From Rhynchopus euleeides (lineage: Eukaryota; Euglenozoa; Diplonemea; Diplonemida; Diplonemidae): 64,000 nucleotides of DNA. The stretch covers positions 2,046,001 through 2,110,000 of the forward strand of contig OY723260.1 of the NCBI GenBank assembly GCA_963210315.1. Reading direction: 5' to 3'. A program made the position numbers and the translations under genes. Shown one piece after another: positions 10,056 through 20,279 of the stretch (positions are counted from its first letter, which is position 1; every line of letters begins with the position of its first letter). The notes under the pieces are model-generated. The model did no database searches. It was not told the origin of the DNA and saw nothing but the letters and a program-made list of their open reading frames with translations.

Positions 10056-11501
10056 ATGGCGTGTGTTGCCACCAGCCCTGCTGCTGCTTCTCTCACGGAT
10101 GTGGAAAAGAAGGCCGCTGCCCTGCGTGCAGAGAAGAAGGATGCCATGCGGAAGCGCAGGGGGGCGAAGAATCACACCGTTGTGCCGACACCGAGTTCCA
10201 TCGCAGGGCTTGCGGTACAGCTGTATGCTGGCGGGGAAGACGAGCTCCATGCTGCGACTGCCTTGCGGGTGATGCTGGATGATGAGAAGCAACCGCCTAC
10301 CGACATGGTGCTTGCCGCATCGCCTCCTGTTGTGCCGAAGCTGGTGGAGTTGCTCTCGCACTCCAACCCACAGCTGCAGCACGACGCTGCCCGGGCACTC
10401 ACCAACATCGCGGCCGACACCACCCAGCAGACGGCTGTTGTCGTGCAGCACGGCGCACTGCCGCCCATCATCCGCATGCTGTCCAGCTTGAACAACGACC
10501 TGCAGCAGGAGGCCGCGATCTGCCTCGGGAACATTGCGAGTGAAAACACCAACATGCGCGACATGGCCCTCGATGCCGGTGCCTTGCAGCCCCCCCTGGC
10601 CAGCCTGCATGTGGGTGCCCCACTCAAGGTGAAGCGGTACGGTACATACGCGCTTTCCAACCTGCTGGACGGCAAGCCGGCTGTGCCACAGAGTGCAGTG
10701 CGTGCCGCAGTGCCTGTTCTGTCTCACCTGATCTCTGTTGATGACACAGAGACCGTCATCGACGCGCTGTGGGGTCTGAGCTCTGCGTGCGATGGGCAAG
10801 ACACAGGCATCCAAACTGTGCTGGACAGTGGTGTGCTACCCCGTGTGATCTCGAAGCTGGCAGATGAAAACTATGACATCTGCTTCCCTGCTCTGCGTAT
10901 TGTGGGGAAGATGGTGACGGATGACGACGATCAGACACAGGCGGTGTTGGATGCCGGTGCTGCACTGGCCATCCGCAACCTAATGGCAGTTCCCCAGAAG
11001 GACAAAGTGATGAAAGTGTGTCTGTGGGCCATCAGCAACATTGCTGGAGGGAGACCTTCGCAGCTGCAACATCTTGTAGACCTCGACTTCATGCCGCTTG
11101 TTGTGGATCTCATCACATCACAGCACCTGTCCACAGAGGTGATGAACGGGATGAATAGGTGGGATGTGTGGGTGCTGACGAATGCCATGGAGTCTGGCAC
11201 CAAGGACCAGCGCACCGCGTTCTTCAACGAAGGTTTTGTCCCAGCCTTCGTTTCGTGTCTGAAACACTCCGGAATGTGTGCTAGCACCCTTAATGCCACT
11301 CTCAAGGGTCTGGAATTCCTGATGGAGCACGGCACAACCCTGTCGGGGTCTGGGGACAACCCCTGTGTCTCTGCTGCAGTCGATGCTGGTATTGTGGACG
11401 CACTGCGATCCTGCGCATCGAACGGGAGAGATGTGATGGCATTTGCCAAGAAGTGGTTTCCTCTTGCTTCCGAACTCGAGTCTTGCCTTAGAAAGGGATG
11501 A
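10056..11501 (+). CDS. Importin-alpha-like armadillo repeat protein, copy 2
   Basis: A 481-residue protein starting CACCATGG. The N terminus has a short basic segment (VEKKAAALRAEKKDAMRKRR) resembling an importin-beta-binding region. About nine armadillo repeats follow; NPQLQHDAARALTNIAADTT and DLQQEAAICLGNIASE are close to importin-alpha consensus. The Trp-x-x-x-Asn pairs that hold nuclear localisation signals are only partly kept (LWAISNIAG and VWVLTNAM have them, AAICLGNIA lacks Trp). Family role: adaptor linking cargo to importin-beta for nuclear import. Length is slightly below the usual 500-540. It ends with a Cys-rich basic tail shared with copies 4 and 5. Cargo choice may differ from canonical importin. 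Confidence 0.82.
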   Translation: MACVATSPAAASLTDVEKKAAALRAEKKDAMRKRRGAKNHTVVPTPSSIAGLAVQLYAGGEDELHAATALRVMLDDEKQPPTDMVLAASPPVVPKLVELLSHSNPQLQHDAARALTNIAADTTQQTAVVVQHGALPPIIRMLSSLNNDLQQEAAICLGNIASENTNMRDMALDAGALQPPLASLHVGAPLKVKRYGTYALSNLLDGKPAVPQSAVRAAVPVLSHLISVDDTETVIDALWGLSSACDGQDTGIQTVLDSGVLPRVISKLADENYDICFPALRIVGKMVTDDDDQTQAVLDAGAALAIRNLMAVPQKDKVMKVCLWAISNIAGGRPSQLQHLVDLDFMPLVVDLITSQHLSTEVMNGMNRWDVWVLTNAMESGTKDQRTAFFNEGFVPAFVSCLKHSGMCASTLNATLKGLEFLMEHGTTLSGSGDNPCVSAAVDAGIVDALRSCASNGRDVMAFAKKWFPLASELESCLRKG

Positions 11502-11861
11502 GGAACACGGGGGGGCAGAGGCTTTCTCAGAGGGTGCTTTCTCGCCTTGTGATCAAGTCCACCCTGCGTATGCGACGGTGTCGTCTCGAGAAGAGCGCCG
11601 TCAACGGACCGTTCTCACTGCGGTGCAGCGGTTGCATCAAGTGTGCCCCCTATCGGGGAGTGGATGCGTCAACGCATCTTACAGGGAAGAAGGAACCACG
11701 GATAGCATATTCACTGCAGTGGCGAAACTGGCGCGTCTTGGTGCATTTCCGCCTCGCCCCCTTCACGTTGCTGCTTCCTGTCCCCCCAGGACCCACACTG
11801 TAAGACCCAGACACAGCCTCTCCAACACAGGTGATTCTTCGTGTCGACACTTCACCACACC
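11502..11861. promoter_or_regulatory. Conserved inter-gene spacer of the armadillo cluster
   Basis: About 360 bp, nearly identical at 23474-23834 and 25266-25626, and partly present at 9813-10055. Near-identity in non-coding sequence shows the repeat unit (about 1.8 kb) includes the spacer, so each copy carries the same presumed promoter. About 200 bp before each ATG it holds the perfect inverted repeat GATGCGTCAACGCATC (11665-11680 here). No TATA box is obvious. Confidence 0.55.
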
Positions 11862-13271
11862 ATGGCGTGTGTTGCCACCAGCCCTGCTGCTGCTTCTCTC
11901 ACGGATGTGGAAAAGAAGGCCGCTGCCCTGCGTGCAGAGAAGAAGGCTGTCATGCAGAAGCGCAGGAGGGTAAAGAATCACGCCGTTGTCGTGCCGACAC
12001 CGAGTTCCATCGCAGGGCTTGCGGTACAGCTGTATGCTGGCGGGGAAGACGAGCTCCATGCTGCGACTGCCTTGCGGAAGATGCTGTGTGATGAGAACCT
12101 ACCGCCTACCGACATGGTGATTGCCGCATCGCCTCCTGTTGTGCCGAAGCTGGTGGAGTTGCTCTCGCACTCCAACCCACAGCTGCAGCTCGAGGCTGTC
12201 TCGGCACTCACCAACATCGCGTCCGGCACCACCCAGCAGACGGCTGTTGTCGTGCAGCACGGCGCACTGCAGCCCGTCATCCGCATGCTGTCCAGCTCGA
12301 ACAACGACCTGCAGGAGCACGCCGCATGGTGCCTCACGAGCATTGCGGATGACAACACCAACATGCGCGACATGGCCCTCGATGCCGGTGCCTTGCAGCC
12401 CCTCCTGGCCAGCATGCACGTGGGTGCCCCACTCAATGTGAAGCGCCTCGGTGCAAGTGCGCTCTCCAAACTGCTGCACGGCAAGCCGCTTGTACGTCCG
12501 AGTGCAGTGCGTGCCGCAGTGCCTGTTCTGTCTCACCTGATCTCTGTTGATGACACAGAGACTGTCATCGACGCGCTGTGGGGTCTGAGCTCTGCGTGCG
12601 ACGGTCCAAACGACTGCATCCAAACTGTGCTGGACAGTGGTGTGCTACCCGGTGTGATCTCGAAGCTGGCAGAAGCAAACCACCACATCTCCTGTCCTGC
12701 TCTGCGTGTTGTAGGGAATCTGCTGACGGGCGACAACGATCAGACACAGGCGGTGTTGGATGCCGGTGCTGCACTGGCCATACGCAAGCTGCTGTCAGTT
12801 CCCCAGAAGGACGAGGTGACGAAGGAGTGTCTGTGGGTCATCAGCAACATTGCTGCAGGGACACCTTCTCAGATACAGCAGCTGATTGACCTCGACGTCA
12901 TGCCGCTTGTTGTGGATCTTATCACATCGCGGATACTTCACACAGGAATGATGAGGGAGGCTGTGTGGGTGCTGAAGAATGCCATGGAGGGAGGCACCGA
13001 GGACCAGCGCACCGTGTTCTTCGACGAAGGCTTTGTCCCAGCCTTCGTTGCGTGCAGTGCGAAGCAGTCTCGATCGTCTGTGAGAACCCTTCTTGTGTCT
13101 CTCGAGGGTCTGGGGATACTGATGGAGCACGGCACAACCCTGTCGGGGTCTGGGGACAACCCCTGTGTCTCTGCTGCAGTCGATGCTGGTATTGTGGACG
13201 CACTGCGTGAATCTACGCTGGACGAGGCAGTCACGTTTGCCGAGAAGTGGTTTCCTGATAATGAAGCTTGA
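11862..13271 (+). CDS. Importin-alpha-like armadillo repeat protein, copy 3
   Basis: A 469-residue protein starting at the same CACCATGG context. It is the most diverged intact copy: DLQEHAAWCLTSIADDNTNM keeps the Trp that copies 1, 2, 4 and 5 lost in that repeat, ASALSKLLHGKPLVRPSAV is unique, and the C terminus is LDEAVTFAEKWFPDNEA instead of the longer Cys/Arg tail. It has the basic N-terminal segment KKAVMQKRRRVKNH. It is the last gene of the first cluster. Pieces of its 3' end are repeated just downstream. Confidence 0.82.
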   Translation: MACVATSPAAASLTDVEKKAAALRAEKKAVMQKRRRVKNHAVVVPTPSSIAGLAVQLYAGGEDELHAATALRKMLCDENLPPTDMVIAASPPVVPKLVELLSHSNPQLQLEAVSALTNIASGTTQQTAVVVQHGALQPVIRMLSSSNNDLQEHAAWCLTSIADDNTNMRDMALDAGALQPLLASMHVGAPLNVKRLGASALSKLLHGKPLVRPSAVRAAVPVLSHLISVDDTETVIDALWGLSSACDGPNDCIQTVLDSGVLPGVISKLAEANHHISCPALRVVGNLLTGDNDQTQAVLDAGAALAIRKLLSVPQKDEVTKECLWVISNIAAGTPSQIQQLIDLDVMPLVVDLITSRILHTGMMREAVWVLKNAMEGGTEDQRTVFFDEGFVPAFVACSAKQSRSSVRTLLVSLEGLGILMEHGTTLSGSGDNPCVSAAVDAGIVDALRESTLDEAVTFAEKWFPDNEA

Positions 13272-13510
13272 CCGCTGTGTGCCCTGCTGCCACACACCGC
13301 CACAGGGCGAGGTTGTGCTGCTCTCGATCCCGACACCCCCCCTCAGCTTACTCAGGTACTCAGGGACGTGGGTCCCCACAGCGAGGTGCTAGCATTTGCC
13401 GGGAGGTGGTTTCCTGCCGTCTGTTGATCGTTGTGCCCTGCTGCCACACTCCGCCACAGGGCGAGGTTGCGTTGCTCTCAAGAGGAGTGGTTTCCTCCTG
13501 ACACCCACGA
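13225..13510 (+). repeat. Re-duplicated 3' end of the armadillo gene
   Basis: The stretch TTTGCCGAGAAGTGGTTTCC and the following CCCTGCTGCCACACMCCGCC ACAGGGCGAGGTTG recurs: once at the true gene end (13235-13322) and again, diverged, at 13393-13480. A third short echo (GAGTGGTTTCCTCCTGACA) lies at about 13484-13502. These look like footprints of repeated short duplications at the cluster edge. Confidence 0.6.
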
Positions 13511-13574
13511 AGTGTTGTGACCGCGGCAAGCTTGTGCTCGTCCTCTGCGAACAAACAGGTTTTCAGGCCCAAAA

Positions 13575-13717
13575 TGAAAGTGTCCAGCATGCGGCACGAC
13601 TTCACGCTCGACCCCTATGCGCTGCATGCAGGCTGCGAGGTGGAGGAGGGTGTGAAGGTGGTGGCCACGCTCTGGTTCCGAGCCTCCACGCCACTCGGGT
13701 ATGGGGTGCTGAAGTGA
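13575..13717 (+). pseudogene. C-terminal fragment of a prolyl-4-hydroxylase-type oxygenase
   Basis: The short ORF contains DPYALHAGCEVEEGVKVVAT followed by LWFRAS. Prolyl 4-hydroxylases end with a very similar segment (LHAGCPV, x2, G-x-K-W-x-A-T-x-W-I/F-R) that holds the distal iron-binding His and the 2-oxoglutarate-binding Lys; both are present here. The rest of the domain is not found within about 300 bp upstream, which is armadillo-derived. It is either a last exon of a gene whose other exons were lost, or a captured fragment. The sequence differs from the oxygenase at 5102-5980. Confidence 0.55.
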
Positions 13718-14001
13718 AGGGGGAGAGGCAGCAGAGGGGTGGGGGGAGGTGCTGCACGTTGGACTTGTGTTGTTCTTCAGGCGGGTGGGGTGGGGTGGGG
13801 GGGCTTGTCTAATTATGTGTAGGAGCGGGGTGTCGAACCGGGTAGCTGGGAGGAGGGGCGGGGGTGTTAGAGGGATCTCGTTGGGGTTGTAGATTTTTAA
13901 GCACATGCATGCAAGTATGAAGCTAAATGTGGAGTCCAAGTCCCGATTCAGGATTTCACTTTTTTTCTCTTTGGGTTTTTATAGGGAGGGAATTTTTTTT
14001 T
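13718..14001. other. Gene-free G-rich spacer
   Basis: G-rich runs (13738-13802) and a T tract before 14002. I see no gene. Confidence 0.4.
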
Positions 14002-14248
14002 GCACATAACACACCTGTGTGGTACGGGAAATGCTACGAGGAACGCGATGGACTCGGGACTGCTGCTGGCCTCTCTTGCTATGGTTTACTTATGTTTCGT
14101 GCTCCACCTGCTCCACCTCATTCTGCACTTCAGATGATCCACTTCACGTGGGTTACGGGGTTTGGGACAACGATGATATGTTGTGTCCGACGACAAGGTA
14201 AGGTAAGCTCATCGAGGTACACCAAACCGGAGTTGTCAAATCAAAAAA
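14002..14248 (+). repeat. Dispersed 247-bp repeat, copy 1
   Basis: Begins GCACATAACACACCTGTGTG after a T run and ends TTGTCAAATC followed by A residues. A copy with one visible difference lies at 18601-18847. The terminal A run would suit a retroposed sequence. I see no RNA polymerase III boxes that I would defend. Confidence 0.8.
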
Positions 14249-14279
14249 GACACACCGCCCGAGAGGCAATTGGTGTGAC

Positions 14280-15065
14280 ACAACAGCGATGACACAACCA
14301 CTCTGCCCGAGGGGGCGCGTTTTTAGCGACCGAGACCTCCTCTCCTGACTGAGGGACACACGATCTGACCGTCCGAGAGACGCAGCATTCTACCCTGCCC
14401 GAGGGGCACCCACTCTCCTGACCGAGAGACACGCAGTCTTGCCCGAGGGGCACCTGGTTTCCTGACCGAGACAATATTCTGCCCGAGGGGCACTCACTCT
14501 CCCGACCGAGAGACACGCAGTTTTGCCCGAGGGGCACCTGTTCTCCTGACCGAGACAATATTCTGCCCGAGGGGCACCCACTCTCCCGACCGAGAGACGC
14601 AGCATCTCGCCCGAGGGGCACCTGTTCTCCTGACCGAGACAAAAATTTTGCCCGAGGGGCACCTACTCTCCCGACCGAGAGACACGCAGTCTTGCCCGAG
14701 GGGCACCTGTTCTCCTGACCGAGACAATATTCTGCCCGAGGGGCATCCACTCTCCCGACCGAGAGACGCAGCATCTCGCCCGAGGGGCACCTGTTCTCCT
14801 GACCGAGACAATATTCTGCCCGAGGGGCACTCACTCTCCCGACCGAGAGACACGCAGTTTTGCCCGAGGGGCACCCGTTATCCTGACCGAGACAAAACTA
14901 TGCCCGAGGGGCACCCACTCTCCCGACCGAGAGACGCAGCATCTCGCCCGAGGGGCACCTGTTCTCCTGACCGAGACAAAAATTTTGCCCGAGGGGCACC
15001 CGCTCTCCCGACCGAGAGATACACAATCTTGCCCGAGGGGCACCAAATCCCGACCGAGAAGACGA
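14280..15065. repeat. Minisatellite with CCCGAGGGGCACC core, dimeric units
   Basis: Monomers of about 38-42 bp alternate: GCCCGAGGGGCACCTGTTCT with CTGACCGAGACAATATT, and GCCCGAGGGGCACCCACTCT with CCCGACCGAGAGACGCAGCA. Together they form dimers of about 80 bp, repeated roughly ten times. Frames read through without stops on both strands in places, but unit variation is random with respect to codons, so it is not a protein gene. Confidence 0.85.
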
Positions 15066-15500
15066 CCCTCACACCATGCTCGTGTCAGGTCTCAAGAGGG
15101 CCGAAGCCGCGGTTGAGGACAACAACACCCCCACGCACTGGTTCTAATAAATGACGGCGAGGTGCACGGGGGGATCAGCACGAAGGAGGGGCGCAAAAAG
15201 ATGGGGATGATGACGCCGTGGTGTTCAAGGTGGTCCTCCGCCGCTTATGAACGTGACAGCGGGACAGCGCTGCGCCCGTGGCCGCAGCGGATTGAGGACA
15301 TTCCCATCAGCCATCGAGACTATCACCGCGCCTCGCCGAAAACCTGCTTCACGCTTGATCGCGCTCAAGGTTTCCAAACGCATACTTCAGCTGGAGGTTC
15401 CGTCACAGAGGCGCTGACAAAGGCGGGACCAAGAGCAACAGTCGGGTGCTGATAAATGGGTCGATACTGATGCAGCAAAGTGACGTCAGTGATATCCAAC
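15066..15500. other. Unique spacer between minisatellites
   Basis: No gene recognised. The longest ORF (15162-15452) has no domain I can name. Confidence 0.35.
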
Positions 15501-16600
15501 TCCTACTTTCCTGACCGAGACACGATCTTGCCGAGGAGCATCGGACCGAGACACCCACTTCTGCCTGAGGGGCACCTAGCCGAGACGCATTTTTCCTGCC
15601 CGAGGGGCATCTCGCCGAGACATTACCTGCCTGAGGGGCACCTGGCCACGACATACCTACAGCTTACGCTTGCGGGGCACCCTGCCTGAGGAGCACCTGG
15701 CCAAGACATACATTTCCGCCTACGAGGCACCCTGCCCGAGGGGCACCTGGTCAAGACACACACTTCCGCCTACGGGGCACCCTGCCCGAGGGGCACCTGG
15801 CCAAGACAGACACCTCTGCCTACGAGGCACCCTGCCCGAGGGGCACCTGGCCAAGACATACACTTCCGCCTACGAGGCACCCTGCCCGAGGGGCACCTGG
15901 CCAAGACATACACTTCCGCCTACGAGGCACCCTGCCCGAGGGGCACCTGGCCAAGACAGACACTTCCGCCTACGAGGCACCCTGCCCGAGGGGCACCTGG
16001 CCAAGACATACACTTCCGCCTACGAGGCACCCTGCCCGAGGGGCACCTGGCCAAGACAGACACTTCCGCCTACGAGACACCCTGCCCGAGGGGCACCTGG
16101 CCAAGACATACACTTCCGCCTACGAGGCACCCTGCCCGAGGGGCACCTGGCCAAGACATACACTTCCGCCTACGAGGCACCCTGCCCGAGGGGCACCTGG
16201 TCAAGACATACATTTCCGCCTACGGGGCACCCTGCCTGAGGGGCATCTGGCCGCGACATACACTTCCGCCTACGGGGCACCCTGCCTGAGGGGCACCTGG
16301 CCAAGACGCACATTCATGCCCGAGGGACACCGGGCCGAGACATCACATTCCCTGCCTGAGGGACACCTGGCCGAGACACATTCCTGCCGAGGGGCACTCA
16401 CTCCCGACCGCGAGACGCAGGATTTTGCCTGAGGGGCACCTCCTCTCCTGACCGAGACACAACCCCGCCCAGCACAGTGCCGAGGGGCATTTACGCTTTC
16501 GACTGGAATACCGAGCCTGACCCGGGGAGACACAATCGTGCCACAATCGTGAGGGGCATACTCTCTTGATTGAGAAATACACCCTTTTTGCCCGAGCGAC
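15500..16600. repeat. Minisatellite with 50-bp core
   Basis: From about 15690 to 16260 the unit is exactly 50 bp: CCAAGACATACACTTCCGCC, TACGAGGCACCCTGCCCGAG, GGGCACCTGG. There are about twelve copies with few substitutions. Flanks at 15500-15690 and 16260-16600 hold degenerate relatives. It shares CCCGAGGGGCACC with the preceding array, so the two probably derive from one ancestor unit. Confidence 0.85.
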
Positions 16601-18540
16601 GGCACCTGAAGGCGGAAGGGTGGCCTGTCACACACAGCCTGCCAGATCCAGCTCGAGCACGGTGACGCGACGTGAGCTTTCCGAGGGCGACAGTTTTCGT
16701 GTACCAATGCAACGCCCCCGGACACGCCCCCGAGAAGCCGGCACGTCTGTCGTGCCCAGCTTATCTGCGCGAATGCCGACTACGCGCACCCCGGCGTCAA
16801 GCGGATGCCCGCACACGCCCCAAGCGGGGCATACTCCGTCGAAGCATAGTCTCCCTGCCGGGGGACACACATTCAAGCCTGCATTATTCACAGGGGTCAG
16901 GGGGAGTTCCGGGCGTCTGTGGCCCGGTGTTGAGACGTACGACCTCACAGTTCCATGCAGGGAAGGGGAGCTGCTGACTGGACACCTGCGAGGTGCCGTG
17001 GGACATACACAGAGATCAGGTATCCAACACAGCCGAGACGCTCTCCCAAGCTGCACTGCTCGGGGAGCAAAAGAAGCAGCGACTGAGAGACGCGTCCGCA
17101 TCGCCTGTGTCAGCGGTGCCGCCGCTGAGGGGGTCCACCGAAACCGCAGCCATGGCAGCGGGCCGAGATCATTCCACAAGGTTGGGGGGCAGTCAGCCAG
17201 TCTTCCCGAGTACCCAGCAGCCTACTCGACAAGCCCGAACAGCGACTGCAGCGTGCGACAAGCTCCGGTCCGCGGGGACTCACCTCTCTCATTAAGAAGG
17301 CGACTCCGAGAATCCTTCTGGCATGCCCACACCTCCAGGGCCTCGAATTTCCTCACGCACCGGGAAATACGCCCTCCACACTGAGTCCGGGCGTTACCAC
17401 TGAATCGACGCCACGTGGGGCCACAGGGCCTCTGTTTGATGCGCTGTCTACGAGGCGGGCGATGGGGCAGGTACAGTGGGGATCAGCCCAGTGGGAAGGG
17501 GGCCGCAGGAACGTGTTGTCCACCGCTCGAGCGGAGTTCAGGAGACGACAGTGCGCGCGATCGCCCTCTTTCACCCAGAAGGGCCGGCACCTCTCACACC
17601 TACCCCTGGGCACTCCATGCAGCGTCTCCAGTGCGCCATGAAGAGGCGCGTTGGGCTTCACCCCGCAACTCGCTCGCAGCCAGCGAAGACCGGAGAGGAC
17701 ACAGAGAGCCACAGAGCGATCGAGATCACGCCGGAAAGCACCGGGTGTTGGCCGGGCTCCCGAAGGGCGAGAGTTTAAGACGGCCGGACAGTAGACTGCT
17801 GCGGAGGAGCTGGGAGGCGAGTTTCAGACTGTGATTTCTCGATCCGCTGAGCCCTGTCCCCAGGCGAGAGCTGCCGGGTCATGGTGGCTGAATATGCACG
17901 AGCGTCGCGGTGGTGGTGCTGGGAGCGCACCAGAGGACTGTCACGCTGAGGGGCTGGGCATGGCCACTGACTACCTGGATACGGCCGTCTCAGTGCATCG
18001 CCCGGGGTGCAAAACGACATCGAGGATGTCAGGAAGAAGGGTCATGTGGGCACACACCAATATGTCGGAGACGTGAAGAAGCCTCGAGGGGAAGGGTTCC
18101 CCAGGGGATGGAGGATCCCGAAGAGGTACAGGGTGAGGATTCAAATACCCGGAGTGGGAAACGCACCAGACGTCGGGGGTCAGCCAAGAGCGGGTGGTTG
18201 CAGCACAGGCGGGGCTGTGTGCAACCTTTGCCCCCTTAGTTTCGCCGGGTTGAGACGCATCAACTCTCTCGCCGGGTGCGGCAACTGGAGAGACAGGCAT
18301 GTTGTCGATAGGGCACACCAAGAATCACGAGGCTGACCACACGACGGCGGCACACGGCCGAGGCAGGCGGATCCCCTCAGCGAGTGAGGTTCGATCGTTT
18401 TCCGTACAAGGTGCTCGTGACAACGTAGAAAGCGGTACATTACCATCGGAGGGATGCATACGATGGGCGACGGAGCCTGATCACTTCAATAGTAGACCGT
18501 TCGCGCGGCGTCCCTAAGTCCTTGGGTCCTAAGGGTCCTG
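16600..18540. other. About 1.9 kb without a recognisable gene
   Basis: Several overlapping frames stay open for 300-800 bp (for example 16566-17384 plus), a result of GC richness. A frame at about 17190-17640 (SSLLDKPEQRLQRATSSG region) has gene-like composition but no ATG, no splice context and no family I know. The 3' part ends at the 60-bp repeat starting 18541. Confidence 0.3.
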
Positions 18541-18960
18541 GGTGGAAGCGTCCAATGCAACACTCACAGCATAGAGGCCAAGTGTTTCTCGTAGTATTTT
18601 GCACATAACACACCTGTGTGGTACGGGAAATGCTACGAGGAACGCGATGGACTCGGGACTGCTGCTGGCCTCTCTTGCTATGGTTTACTTATGTTTCGTG
18701 CTCCACCTGCTCCACCTCATTCTGCACTTCAGATGATCCACTTCACGTGGGTTACGGGGTTTGGGACAACGATGATATGTTGTGTCCGACGACAAGGTAA
18801 GGTAAGCTCATCGAGGTACACCAAACCAGAGTTGTCAAATCAAAAAAAAATATGGGGGGGGGGGGGGTTTCAAAGTGCAAGAGGTGGAGCCCGTTCAACA
18901 GGTGGAAGCGTCCAATGCAACACTCACAGCATAGAGGCCAAGTGTTTCTCGTAGTATTTT
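18541..18960. repeat. Two identical 60-bp direct repeats flanking a 300-bp segment
   Basis: 18541-18600 and 18901-18960 are identical over 60 bp (GGTGGAAGCGTCCAATGCAA to TCGTAGTATTTT) and differ immediately outside. The 300 bp between them is the second copy of the 247-bp dispersed repeat (18601-18847), an A run, a G run of about 13 and about 35 unique bases. This is either a tandem duplication with insertion or an unusually long target duplication. Confidence 0.85.
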
Positions 18961-19850
18961 CTCCTTGGGTTTTTTAGGTGGGATTTTTTCCCCACAGGTT
19001 TTCTGGGTGAAGTTTTTCGGGGGCAGGTGGTATTCTAGTGGGGGATGAGGATGAATCCTCCGGACACCCGCCCCTTTTTCGGTTGTTCCAGCCAAAACCC
19101 GGCGTTGTTCCCCAGTCAAGAGCCAGGCGTTCACTACCGTGGCCTCCGGCGGCTGGGGGGCTCCGCCCCCCAGACCCCCCTGTACCACTAGGCTGGAGCG
19201 TGTGCCTGTCTTGTAGCCAAGTCCTTTGGGTTCACATCAGCGAATGGGACCCAGACCACTCTCAGTAGCCTCAGGAGGACGCAGCCAACAATCTGTACGC
19301 CCGCACCACGCGCTCCCACTACGGCGCAAGGAACAGATACTCACTACCGTGGCCTCCGGCGGCTGGGGGGCTCCGCCCCCCAGACCCCCCGTATGTCGAG
19401 CAACCAAATCCTTGAGCTTGTGCCACTGGGCATAGGAAGGGGTCGTTACAATAACGCCCCGAAAACCCATTTTTGGCGCCCCTTGCCTGGCATGTTGCTG
19501 TTGTGTTGCCACTATCTCTCATCACACAGGGCGTCCAATACCCACACACCACACTCACACTGGTTGTGTGGTGGGGATGGGGGGGGTTTTCTTGCCCGCG
19601 AGGGGGATTGCGCGCCATTTCCCCCCCCCCGAAAAACCCTTGGAGAAAAAGTGGAATCCTGACCCCTTTTTGGGCCCAAAAAGGCCAAAGTCCCAGGCAT
19701 ACTTGCATGCATGATGCGTAAAAGTGTAGGAGTGCTTCTGACGATCTTGTTCCCTTTTCTGTGTGTCTGGCTATCTCGTGTTCACATGTGCCCCACATCC
19801 ACATCAAATCATCACAGGTGATCAAGTAGTCAAGACCGAGTGCTAGACCT
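18961..19850. other. Gene-free, with duplicated GC palindrome
   Basis: A 50-bp block (TCACTACCGTGGCCTCCGGC, GGCTGGGGGGCTCCGCCCCC, CAGACCCCCC) is identical at 19131-19180 and 19341-19390, exactly 210 bp apart. Each copy holds a hairpin with 8-bp arms CTGGGGGG and CCCCCCAG. No coding gene is supported; ORFs at 19319-19825 minus look like GC artefacts. Confidence 0.6.
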
Positions 19851-20279
19851 CAAGATAGAACTGCCGCTGGTCGGTGTCGTCAAAATGAGAGGGAGACAGA
19901 GTTCAGTCAGTCTGTAAGCCTTAAGACAGAACTGCCGCTGGTCGGTGTGTCTGGTCAAGAAGGAGAGAAGCGCCAACGCAACACACAAGTGGAAATTCAT
20001 CAGAGCGGCTGTCGCTGTGTAGTGATACGACGCTTTCTGCTTCTGTCGCCCTCTGTGGATCTGTTCAACAGCCCGGAAGCTCTTCCTCGACTTCTTTGGG
20101 TGGACGGTTCCTATTTCCTTGACGTACACCAAAGATGCGAACTGCGAGTGGGACACGCGACAGGAACGGAAGGTTGTGTGAAGCCTTCCTTTCTGTCGCG
20201 CCGTGTTGCTTCCCACTCGATTATGGGGTAGTTAGGTCAAGACACGTTATTCAATTATTGGCTGTGTTCTGGCAGTGTT
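19851..20279 (+). other. Region upstream of the LINE fragment
   Basis: AGAACTGCCGCTGGTCGGTG occurs twice (about 19857 and 19925). 19974-20036 resembles 35993-36060 (GGAAATTCATCAGAGCGG shared), tying it to the retroelement terminal region. At about 20097 a frame reads LLWVDGSYF, which could be the lost first catalytic Asp of the RNase H domain that follows, now displaced and out of frame. Confidence 0.35.

Noticed and set aside
11781..11835. A short intron (GTAAGA ... CAG) just upstream of the armadillo start
   Set aside because: It would be only about 30 bp, and copy 2 lacks the GT, so splicing is not supported.
14494..15154. Proline/arginine-rich ORFs on both strands of the minisatellite
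   Set aside because: They are translations of the tandem repeat. The same motifs occur in several frames and units of differing length shift the frame.
16566..17384. 272-codon plus-strand ORF
   Set aside because: Composition-driven, starts inside minisatellite sequence, overlaps equally long frames on both strands, no domain.
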